DNA from: Hugenholtzia roseola DSM 9546
GTDB lineage: Bacteria > Bacteroidota > Bacteroidia > Cytophagales > Bernardetiaceae
Assembly: GCF_000422585.1 (NCBI RefSeq)
Contig: NZ_AUGI01000025.1
Span: forward strand, 62,001 to 126,000
Length of the DNA: 64,000 nt
Reading direction: 5' to 3'
A program made the translations under genes and the position numbers. Positions within the stretch are counted from its first letter, which is position 1, and every line of letters starts with the position of its first letter. This document shows, piece after piece, positions 52,318-58,843 of the stretch. Under the pieces are notes generated by a model. That model made no database searches. It was not told the DNA's origin and worked only from the letters and a program-made list of their open reading frames with translations.

Positions 52318-52745
52318 TGATTCCTGCTGGATTCGAACCAGCAACCTACTGCTTAGCGTACCAACTACAATTTTCATTGCTTATCTTCTTCAAATTCAAA
52401 GATAATTTGTGGTCTGGACTATATCTTCACCATTTCAGGTGTAGTACGTGTAGTCTCTACGGAACCTCCAAATAATCAGAGGCAAGATGAACATTTGCCT
52501 GCTGATTGTTTTTAGGCATCTCTACCCTCAAATCTTAAATTCGATTTGAGCCTTCAAGACACCCTATCCCCAAAGGATAAGAGTTTCCTCGGTATTACCA
52601 TTTTAGATTTACATCTAAGGAAGGCTTCACCGATATAGTACTATCCACTTTATAGATTTTGTTTCTCTATAAAGGCTCCTAATTTTGCAAGTCTTTTTTG
52701 CAAAGGCTTAAAGGCAGTTGCTCTATCCAATTGAGCTAAGGAACC
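52318..52745 (-). tRNA. tRNA-Arg(UCU), interrupted by a group I intron
   Basis: The gene runs from 52745 to 52318. Exon 1 (52711-52745) gives the acceptor arm GGTTCCT, D-arm GCTC-AATTGGATA-GAGC and anticodon stem ACTGC plus CTT. Exon 2 (52318-52356) gives CTAA, GCAGT, variable AGGTT, T-arm GCTGG-TTCGAAT-CCAGC and acceptor AGGAATC plus A73. All four stems pair (one G-U in the acceptor). Joining gives loop CTTCTAA, anticodon UCU, arginine; the D-loop A20 and overall likeness to other tRNA-Arg(UCU) sequences agree. CCA is not encoded. The only alternative join would give a lysine anticodon (UUU) but would need the intron to end in C instead of G. Confidence 0.9.
52357..52710 (-). ncRNA. Group I self-splicing intron in the tRNA-Arg anticodon loop
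   Basis: A 354-nt insertion between U34 and C35 of the tRNA. Minus-strand core motifs in order: P-like GGTAATACCGAGGAAACTC (52581-52599), Q-like AATCAGCAGGCA (52496-52507), R-like GTTCCGTAGAGACTA (52451-52465) and S AAGATATAGTCC (52416-52427). The S motif equals the classical group I consensus. The last intron base is G and the upstream exon ends in U, as required. No ORF, so no homing endonuclease. Size and motifs suit a small IC3-like ribozyme as in cyanobacterial tRNA-Leu introns. Splice sites are set by the tRNA fold; P1 pairing was not modelled. Confidence 0.88.
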
Positions 52746-52793
52746 AACTTTTATCTATTTTGGCACTTTAAAGCGACAAAACAAGATAAAAAA

Positions 52794-52829
52794 ATTGTTG
52801 AACAGATATAAAAGCATCTATTCAACAAT
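52794..52829. other. Hairpin between tRNA-Pro and tRNA-Arg
   Basis: ATTGTTGAA and TTCAACAAT pair perfectly, with more pairing inside (AGAT/ATCT). It lies in the tRNA operon spacer and may be an RNase processing signal rather than a terminator, as there is no T-run. Confidence 0.4.
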
Positions 52830-52846
52830 CCTATGAAGTAAATTCG

Positions 52847-52921
52847 TCGGGGTGGCAGGATTCGAACCTGCGACCTCCACATCCCAAATGTGGCGCGATA
52901 ACCGGGCTACGCTACACCCCG
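52847..52921 (-). tRNA. tRNA-Pro(UGG)
   Basis: Cloverleaf with acceptor CGGGGTG/CACCCCG, D-arm, anticodon stem CCACA/TGTGG around TTTGGGA (anticodon TGG), and T-arm GCAGG-TTCGAAT-CCTGC. 75 nt including the discriminator A; CCA not encoded. Middle gene of the tRNA operon. Confidence 0.96.
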
Positions 52922-52976
52922 AACTCTTTAAGATTTCGTTTGCTTAGAAAGACAGAACAAAATCTTAGGAAGATTG

Positions 52977-53063
52977 CAGAGAGGAAGGGATTCGAACCCC
53001 CGGTACCCTTACGAGTACAACACCTTAGCAAGGTGCCGCCTTAAGCCACTCGGCCACCTCTCT
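52977..53063 (-). tRNA. tRNA-Ser(GCU)
   Basis: Class II tRNA of 87 nt with a long variable arm (TGTACTCGTAAGGGTACC region), acceptor AGAGAGG/CCTCTCT, anticodon loop TTGCTAA (GCT) and discriminator G. CCA not encoded. First gene of the operon, 94 bp behind a consensus promoter. Confidence 0.95.
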
Positions 53064-53156
53064 ATCTTTTTTAGAAAACCGCTTTTAGTTCGGTTTAGTT
53101 CCAAAGACTAAAAGAAGATTTGATTTTGTTTGTCATCTCCGTCCGAAATGATGATG

Positions 53157-53188
53157 CAAAGGTAAGGCGTTTTTTGATAACCTCCAAA
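53157..53188 (-). promoter_or_regulatory. Consensus promoter of the tRNA operon
   Basis: On the minus strand TTTG (53185-53188), a 20-bp spacer, then TACCTTTG (53157-53164). Transcription would start near 53150, about 87 nt before tRNA-Ser. The rest of the 307-bp gap to NosL is AT-rich, with a hairpin GATGGCATTGGATTT...AAATCCAACGCCATC (about 53329-53363) that can terminate the NosL transcript. Confidence 0.8.
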
Positions 53189-53370
53189 TGTTTCGCGCTT
53201 TTTTTTTCGCTTTTTTCAGAAGTTTTCTCTTTTCGGTTTGATTTTCAAGGCATTAAATATAAAAAAAATTGCTTTTTTTTCAAACACCCCTCCAAAAAGA
53301 AATGCACAGAAGAGCATTTCTCCTCTTTGATGGCATTGGATTTTACAAATCCAACGCCATCAAAATAAGA

Positions 53371-53925
53371 TTAGTGCGCCATTTGGTGTTTTTTTCCCCC
53401 CAGTTCCGCCTTCAAGACTTCGGGCGTGATTTCGGAAAAGCTATAAATTTGTTTGCCCTGATGCTCATTTTTAAAAGCCTCTGCGTCCTGCTGATTTGCA
53501 AAAGGCACAAAATCTACGCCCATAGGACCCGTTACGTCGCTGCCTGTAACGAAAAAGGCAGTTTTGGCATCTATTTTTTCAGGGGCTTTGTAATAATTGA
53601 CAACGCGAATTTCGGAAGCTCTCGCCGCCGCTTCTTCCTCGCTTAGGTGCATAAATAAGCAGCGCGGCGCACAGAAATAAACTTCTTTGCCCCCTGTTTC
53701 TTTGACAAGTGCCTGCCAATTAGGGAAATCCTGCGAGGGCATGCCACAATTTACACAGTCATAATTTATTTCTGTATTTGTTTCAGAACCAGTTTCAGTC
53801 CCTGTTTGGGTCATGCCTTCTTGTTGGCTCATTTGCGCTCCGCTATCTTGTTTTTGGGCGCAAGCCGAAAAGAAAAGCAAAGAAAGCAACACAAGAATAG
53901 TAAGATGATTTGAGATTTTTTTCAT
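53371..53925 (-). CDS. NosL-like copper-binding lipoprotein
   Basis: A lipoprotein of 184 residues: signal MKKISNHLTILVLLSLLFF and lipobox FFSACA. A polar Gln/Thr/Glu-rich linker leads to a NosL domain: NYDCVNCGMPSQDFPNWQAL (with the Cys-x2-Cys-Gly-Met Cu(I) site), KEVYFCAPRCLFMHL, TAFFVTGSDVTGPMG and ending VLKAELGGKKH. NosL delivers copper to nitrous oxide reductase, but nos genes are not in the window; many bacteria keep NosL-like proteins for other cuproenzymes. The last gene of a minus-strand run behind a thioredoxin-like protein, a methyltransferase and an MNIO enzyme, which together suggest a metal/thiol theme. Confidence 0.87.
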   Translation of the reverse strand: MKKISNHLTILVLLSLLFFSACAQKQDSGAQMSQQEGMTQTGTETGSETNTEINYDCVNCGMPSQDFPNWQALVKETGGKEVYFCAPRCLFMHLSEEEAAARASEIRVVNYYKAPEKIDAKTAFFVTGSDVTGPMGVDFVPFANQQDAEAFKNEHQGKQIYSFSEITPEVLKAELGGKKHQMAH

Positions 53926-54010
53926 TTTTTTGATGGTAAGATGATTTGATAACGAAGATAGAAAGTCTTTTTTCTGCTTTCAGTAACAGATGTTACAAAA
54001 CGCAGAAATC

Positions 54011-54535
54011 TTATTTTTGTTTGTGTTGTTCAATCATAATATTAACCTGTTTTTTATCTACCCAGCCCAAAATCTTGCGAATAATCTTGCCTTCGGGGTC
54101 GATGAAATAATTAGTAGGCAGTCTTTCATCTACCTGATACAGTGCAGCTATTTCGCCTTCCTTATCGGGTAGCATAGGAAAAGAGATATTAAATTCTTGT
54201 TTAAACTTTTCAGAAGCCTCTATTTCTTGCTTGTAATTGATGGCTAAAAGCTCGAAATCGGCAGCCTTATCTTGTTGAATTTCAGCATAATAGGCTTGTG
54301 TTTCGGGAAACTCTTTCTTACAGGTAGGACACCAATCTGCCCAAAAATAAAGCATCACGACTTTGCCTTTGTAGTCAGAAAGTTTTACCTTTTTGCCCGT
54401 TGTGAGATTTATCGCCTCGAAATCGGGCGCAGGTGCGCCGCGCCCAAGTTCATCACCCGAACAGGCATTAAGGGTGCAAAAAAGAAGCGTCAGCAACGCT
54501 ATTAGCAGCGTCGATTTTTTTTGTCTGATTTTCAT
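54011..54535 (-). CDS. TlpA/ResA-like thioredoxin lipoprotein
   Basis: A membrane-tethered thiol-disulfide protein of 174 residues. Signal peptide with lipobox LNACSG (about residue 25), then a short linker and a TlpA fold: APDFEAINLTTGKKVKLSDYKGK, active site FWADWCPTCKKEFPE (CPTC), EKFKQEFNISFPMLPD and the cis-proline part RLPTNYFIDPEGKI. Such proteins reduce cysteines of cytochrome apoproteins or of copper sites, as in Cu-chaperone and cytochrome maturation systems. It begins 9 bp after the methyltransferase gene and precedes NosL by 85 bp, in one likely transcript. Confidence 0.92.
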   Translation of the reverse strand: MKIRQKKSTLLIALLTLLFCTLNACSGDELGRGAPAPDFEAINLTTGKKVKLSDYKGKVVMLYFWADWCPTCKKEFPETQAYYAEIQQDKAADFELLAINYKQEIEASEKFKQEFNISFPMLPDKEGEIAALYQVDERLPTNYFIDPEGKIIRKILGWVDKKQVNIMIEQHKQK

Positions 54536-54544
54536 GTTTGGAAA

Positions 54545-55339
54545 TTAGTTTTTCGTTACGATACAAAAGAAGTCGAAGCAGGTATCCAAATCCTCTGTAA
54601 AGCGGTAGTTTTCCGTCGTTACGGCAGCAACTAAACCATCATTTTGGTCTTTCAATTTATTTCTATTCCAACGATTCAATAAATCATAAGGAACTTGTAA
54701 TAGGGTACGAGGCAGATTTTGCTCCAAATTAAAGATGTCCAAACGCTTGAACTTTGCCACCGATTGCTTGTTTTTTTCGTAATAATCCCAAACTACTTTA
54801 TCGCCTGTAATGCCCCACAATTCTACCTCTGCAAAGAATTGCGCCGCCAGTTCGTGCATCTCTTTGGGATTGTACTCGCGCACATGCCAAGGATTGCGCG
54901 TAAGCGACATAGGCTTATTAGGCGTTGTGATGATAGCCTTTCCGCCTTTTTTCAAAACCCTATGAATTTCAGTTAAAAAAAACGAATCATCTTCTATATG
55001 TTCTATTACTTGTTGGGTAATAACCCAATCGAAACTTTCATTTTGAAAAGGCAGAGGGGGTACAAAACCTTCCACAAATTTGAAGTGAGGATACTTATTT
55101 TGCAGGTGAGGCACAAGTTGGTTGTTTTTATCAATCGCAGTATAATGGGCGACTACTTCGGGGTGTGCTGCCAAAAGTTCCGCGCCTTTGCCTGCTCCAC
55201 TGCCAATTTCTAAGACCGAAACTTTCTGATTTGATTTTAAAATCGTTTCAACCGTTTTTTCATAAGCAAAGAGCAACCGCTGGTGAATAACGTTATCGCT
55301 CGGAATGGTATAAGCCGTAATTTCTGTGGTCTTGAACAT
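54545..55339 (-). CDS. Class I SAM-dependent methyltransferase
   Basis: A 264-residue soluble enzyme with Rossmann-like methyltransferase fold: SAM-binding motif I SVLEIGSGAGKGAELLA, motif II VAHYTAIDKNNQ, PFQNESFDWVITQQVIEHIEDDSFFL (motifs III-IV) and LKKGGKAIITTPNKP. It belongs to the Methyltransf_11 group. The substrate cannot be deduced; small molecules, glycolipids or peptides are all possible. It lies 108 bp after the MNIO gene and 9 bp before the TlpA gene. A TACTTTTG box (55384-55391, minus) is a likely separate promoter. Confidence 0.9.
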   Translation of the reverse strand: MFKTTEITAYTIPSDNVIHQRLLFAYEKTVETILKSNQKVSVLEIGSGAGKGAELLAAHPEVVAHYTAIDKNNQLVPHLQNKYPHFKFVEGFVPPLPFQNESFDWVITQQVIEHIEDDSFFLTEIHRVLKKGGKAIITTPNKPMSLTRNPWHVREYNPKEMHELAAQFFAEVELWGITGDKVVWDYYEKNKQSVAKFKRLDIFNLEQNLPRTLLQVPYDLLNRWNRNKLKDQNDGLVAAVTTENYRFTEDLDTCFDFFCIVTKN

Positions 55340-55447
55340 GTCTTGAAAGAAAATCTTGATGAAGAATAAGGTGAAAGTCGGGACAAAAGTAGCGATTTTT
55401 TTGCGTTTTCTTTTATGTCGTCAGTAAAATAGTTTATTTTTTAAAAT

Positions 55448-56305
55448 TTATTTTTCGCTGTTTTTATGCTTTTCAAATAAGGCTCTTACCGTCGCCATTT
55501 CCTCTTTTATTTCGGAAAAAGGCGGAAAATTCTCATCTCGCTCTAAAATTGCACCTTTTAGATGAGGGGCTAATTTTACAATTTCTTCTATCACTTTCAA
55601 AATTTGAGGAGGCGTTTTGCTGCTGTGGCTATCTATAAGCCATTCGCCCTGCGCCTGCCCACCCACAAAATGCAGTTGAATAATTTTTTCTTTGGGTATT
55701 TTAGCTAAAAAATCCATATAACTAAAATTGTGATTAACGCTATTGATATATAAATTAGTAGCATCTAAAAGCAAACCTACGTCGGCTCTTTGGGCTAACT
55801 GACTAATAAAATCGGCTTCCTCTAAATCGCTATCAGGAAGGCGAAAGGCATAGGTTATATTTTCTAAAATAAGAGGCTTTTTGATATAACTTTTCACTTT
55901 CTCAATATTTTTTGTAAAAATATCGAGCATTTCAGTAGAAAAAGTAGTGGGCGTGAGATGCCCAATGCCTACGCCTGCCGCCCTTGTGAAAGCCAAATGT
56001 TCGCTCCAATAAGGTGGATTTAGGTAGTCTATCAGACGTGCCAATTTTTCTATATAAGGCTCGAAAAGTCCCTCACTGCTGCCCAAAGAAGTATCCAACG
56101 CATGGGGAATGAGGATAAAATTGTCTTTTAAAAAGTCTAATTCTTCTTTTTTCTGTCCTTTTGCCTCTAAATAGTGGTCGGCTACAATTTCCAAAAAATC
56201 GACCTCCTTTTTATGATGCCATAAAGCAGGCAGAAAAGGTGTGCGAAAGCCCATTCCTACCCCTAAAAAGGGGATTTGGTTTTGAAAGTCAGTTTTTACT
56301 TTCAT
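55448..56305 (-). CDS. MNIO (DUF692) family iron-dependent oxidase
   Basis: A TIM-barrel protein of 285 residues in the DUF692/MNIO family. Members such as MbnB, TglH and ChrH bind two or three irons and oxidise cysteines of ribosomally made peptides; others act in metal-stress loci. Probable ligands line up with the family: His68 (IPHALDTSLG), His103 (WSEHLAF), Glu148 (LILENITY), Asp181 and His192 (LLLDATNLYINSVNH), His212 (QLHFVGG), Asp225-x-His227 (LIDSHSS), Glu255 (LERDENFP). No cysteine-rich precursor gene or MbnC-like partner is visible in the 100-bp gaps on either side. Neighbours on the same strand: SufD upstream, methyltransferase downstream. Fold firm, substrate unknown. Confidence 0.88.
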   Translation of the reverse strand: MKVKTDFQNQIPFLGVGMGFRTPFLPALWHHKKEVDFLEIVADHYLEAKGQKKEELDFLKDNFILIPHALDTSLGSSEGLFEPYIEKLARLIDYLNPPYWSEHLAFTRAAGVGIGHLTPTTFSTEMLDIFTKNIEKVKSYIKKPLILENITYAFRLPDSDLEEADFISQLAQRADVGLLLDATNLYINSVNHNFSYMDFLAKIPKEKIIQLHFVGGQAQGEWLIDSHSSKTPPQILKVIEEIVKLAPHLKGAILERDENFPPFSEIKEEMATVRALFEKHKNSEK

Positions 56306-56338
56306 CTTTGTTTTTTATTAAAAATGCACACAAAGATT

Positions 56339-56368
56339 AAAGTTGCGCGTACTTTCACGCGCAACTTT
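56339..56368. terminator. Hairpin between sufD and MNIO genes
   Basis: AAAGTTGCGCGT pairs perfectly with ACGCGCAACTTT around a 6-nt loop, 18 bp beyond the sufD stop. It should separate the Suf transcript from the MNIO gene, at least in part. Confidence 0.7.
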
Positions 56369-56385
56369 TTGAGAGGAGCAAGCTA

Positions 56386-57702
56386 TTATGAAAAACGGTT
56401 ATAGATTTTTTGTTCTATATGATTTTTCAAGGCTTCTATTTTAATTTTTTCTACTACTTCTAAGGCAAAAGCCTGCATCAGAAGTGCCTTTGCCTGCTTT
56501 TGCGGAATCCCACGCGCACGCAGATAGAAGATAGAATCCTGGTCTATCGCCCCTGTGGTTGCGCCATGCGAGCATTTCACATCATCTGCCCAAATTTCGA
56601 GCTGTGGCTTGGTATCGATAATGGCTGAATCATCTAACAAAATATTTTTATTAGACTGAAAAGCATTTGTTTTTTGGGCATCAGGCATGACAAAAATCTT
56701 ACCATTAAAGACCGCCTTGCTTTGCGCTCCCAAAACGCCTTTGTATAGTTCGTTGCTATAACTATTCGGTTTTTCGTGCGCCACAGCCGTATGATTATCC
56801 ACAACACACTGACTATCAGGAAGATACAGTCCGTTCATATACCCTTCTACCTGACTACCCAAAGACAAGACTAAGTTGTTTCGAATCAGTTTGCCCGCAA
56901 AAGAGAAGGTAAAATCCTCGAAGTGGCTATTGTCGGCTTGGCGAACAAAGGTAGAACCTATGTAAAAATCTTGTGCAGGGTCGTCTTGCAGGCGGTAATG
57001 TTCTAAGTGCGCGTATCGTTCTAATACAATTTCGGTTACGCTATTTGTCCAATTTTTACCATTTTTTTGCTGATTTTTGGTCGCGATAACGGCATTTTGC
57101 TGAATAATTTTGGCTTGACTATTTTCGCCTACCAAAACCAAATTTCGAATTTGAGTAGCCAAATTGTCTTGCTCGGTTTTCGAAATCCAAAGCAGCACGA
57201 TAGGATAACGCAACGTTGTATTCTTCGGAATTTCAATCAGCATGCCCTCTTGTGTGGCGGCAGTATTGAGTTTGGTAAAGAAATTACCTTCAAAATTTGT
57301 ATATTGATTGAAGTGCTTTTCTAATAAATCGGGCTTTTCTTGTGCAATTTCTGAAAAAGTCGCAATCCTTAGTCCTTTATGGTTTTCTTTTAAGCCCTTA
57401 AACGCCAATTTTCCATTGACAAAGACGATAAGATTTGCCTCCAAATCGGGAATAAGAAAAGGCTCAAAGTCGGATTCTGCAATCTGTGTGTCGGTTTCGG
57501 TTTCGAAAGGAGTTTCACAGAGCGTTTTGAGCGGAAAATATTTCCACTCCTCGTGCTTTTGTGTGGGAAGCTCCTGCTCACTTAGGGCTTGGAAAGCGGC
57601 GGCGCGTTCTTTTTTCAAGGGCGCAAGGGCGGGACTTTCCAGCAGGGCTTCGAAGGGTGCTAAAAACTGTGCTTTCAGGTCGAGAGAAGTAGGTGAGGTC
57701 AT
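56386..57702 (-). CDS. sufD: Fe-S cluster assembly protein SufD
   Basis: SufD, 438 residues, partners SufB and SufC in the scaffold that builds Fe-S clusters. It has the beta-helix typical of SufB/SufD: LVLSLGSQVEGYMNGLYLPDSQCVVDNHTAVAHEKPNSYSNELYKGVLG and KAVFNGKIFVMPDAQKTNAFQSNKNILLDDSAIIDTKPQLEIWADDVKCSHGATTG, ending with RARGIPQKQAKALLMQAFALEVVEKI. The N-terminal helical cap is present (LPTQKHEEWKYFPLKTL). It follows sufC by 89 bp. sufB is not seen nearby. Confidence 0.96.
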   Translation of the reverse strand: MTSPTSLDLKAQFLAPFEALLESPALAPLKKERAAAFQALSEQELPTQKHEEWKYFPLKTLCETPFETETDTQIAESDFEPFLIPDLEANLIVFVNGKLAFKGLKENHKGLRIATFSEIAQEKPDLLEKHFNQYTNFEGNFFTKLNTAATQEGMLIEIPKNTTLRYPIVLLWISKTEQDNLATQIRNLVLVGENSQAKIIQQNAVIATKNQQKNGKNWTNSVTEIVLERYAHLEHYRLQDDPAQDFYIGSTFVRQADNSHFEDFTFSFAGKLIRNNLVLSLGSQVEGYMNGLYLPDSQCVVDNHTAVAHEKPNSYSNELYKGVLGAQSKAVFNGKIFVMPDAQKTNAFQSNKNILLDDSAIIDTKPQLEIWADDVKCSHGATTGAIDQDSIFYLRARGIPQKQAKALLMQAFALEVVEKIKIEALKNHIEQKIYNRFS

Positions 57703-57791
57703 GGCAAGAAAGGTTCGGAAAAAAACAAGAAATGTAGAAACAAAGAGAGAGGCATTTTTAGTGTAAGAGCCTTTAAATCAAAGACTTACAC

Positions 57792-58553
57792 TTATTGCAT
57801 CTGTGCCGCCACCTCTGCCTTAATCCAATCGTAACCTTTTTCCTCTAATTCCAACGCCAATTCTTTTGTGCCAGAACGCACAATTCTACCCTGATACAAG
57901 ACATGCACAAAGTCGGGTACGATATAATCCAAAAGCCTTTGATAGTGTGTAATGACAACTACACCCTTTTCTTTTGATTTGAATTTATTGACACCATTTG
58001 CTACAATTTTTAAAGCATCTATATCCAAACCTGAATCGGTTTCGTCTAAAATCGCTAAGGCAGGGTTTAGCACTGCTAACTGCAAAATTTCATTTCGCTT
58101 CTTTTCGCCACCCGAAAAGCCTTCATTAAGCGAGCGCGACAACATAGAAGCCTCTATTTCCATCATTGCTGCCTTTTCTTTCATCAATTTTAAAAAACCT
58201 ACGGCATCAAGCGGTTCTAAATTTTTGTACTTGCGAATTTCATTGACCGCCGTTTTCAAAAAATTGGCATTGCTCACGCCCGGAATTTCTATCGGATACT
58301 GAAACGCCAAAAAAACGCCCTCGGCGGCACGTTCTTCGGGGGCTAAATCCAGCAGATTTTTACCCTGAAAAATCACCTCGCCTTCGGTAACTTCATAGTC
58401 TTCTTTTCCTGCCAAAACAGAAGCCAACGTACTTTTGCCCGACCCATTAGGGCCCATGATGGCATGCACTTCGCCCGCTTTTACTTCAAAGTTTAAACCT
58501 TTTAGAATCGGTTTGTCTTCGATTTTGGCGTGTAAGTTTTTTATAGACAACAT
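57792..58553 (-). CDS. sufC: Fe-S cluster assembly ATPase SufC
   Basis: A 253-residue ABC-type ATPase that drives SufBD. Walker A IMGPNGSGKSTLA, Q-loop FLAFQYPIEIPGVSN, signature EGFSGGEKKRNEIL, Walker B LAILDETDSGLDIDAL and the H-loop VVITHYQRLL. The signature and sequence around it are diagnostic for SufC. ATG at 58553 (MLSIKNLHAKIEDKP) is the usual start; the frame is open to 58604. Upstream there are 290 bp before the DUF3352-like gene, which likely hold the suf promoter. Confidence 0.96.
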   Translation of the reverse strand: MLSIKNLHAKIEDKPILKGLNFEVKAGEVHAIMGPNGSGKSTLASVLAGKEDYEVTEGEVIFQGKNLLDLAPEERAAEGVFLAFQYPIEIPGVSNANFLKTAVNEIRKYKNLEPLDAVGFLKLMKEKAAMMEIEASMLSRSLNEGFSGGEKKRNEILQLAVLNPALAILDETDSGLDIDALKIVANGVNKFKSKEKGVVVITHYQRLLDYIVPDFVHVLYQGRIVRSGTKELALELEEKGYDWIKAEVAAQMQ

Positions 58554-58843
58554 ATTATTTTCGTTTTGAGATGGATTGCGAATGGGGTTTGTGCTTTTCG
58601 ACAAATAAAAAGCACTTTCCTTATTTAGACTTATTCTATTAAAGCCTGCGCAAAGTTCGCAAAGAAAAGCAGAACAAGCAATTTTACAAGCGCAAAAAAG
58701 TGGAAAATGTTTGAAAAGCGGCGAAAATTCGCCACCTGCCTCTGCTGATGGCGCAAGGTCTGAAAACGAAATTTTTAGCCGAAGTTTTGGAAACTACTTT
58801 ATGAGCTATTTTATGAGCTATTGTATGAATTATTTTGGAAAAG

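Noticed and set aside
52357-52710. Reading the tRNA-Arg halves as two unrelated tRNA fragments or a pseudogene
   Set aside because: The halves complete every stem of one cloverleaf, the insertion is exactly in the anticodon loop, and it carries group I core motifs.
52318-52745. Identity tRNA-Lys(UUU) through a splice one base later
   Set aside because: It would require an intron ending in C, against the conserved terminal G, and the D-loop and body match tRNA-Arg better.
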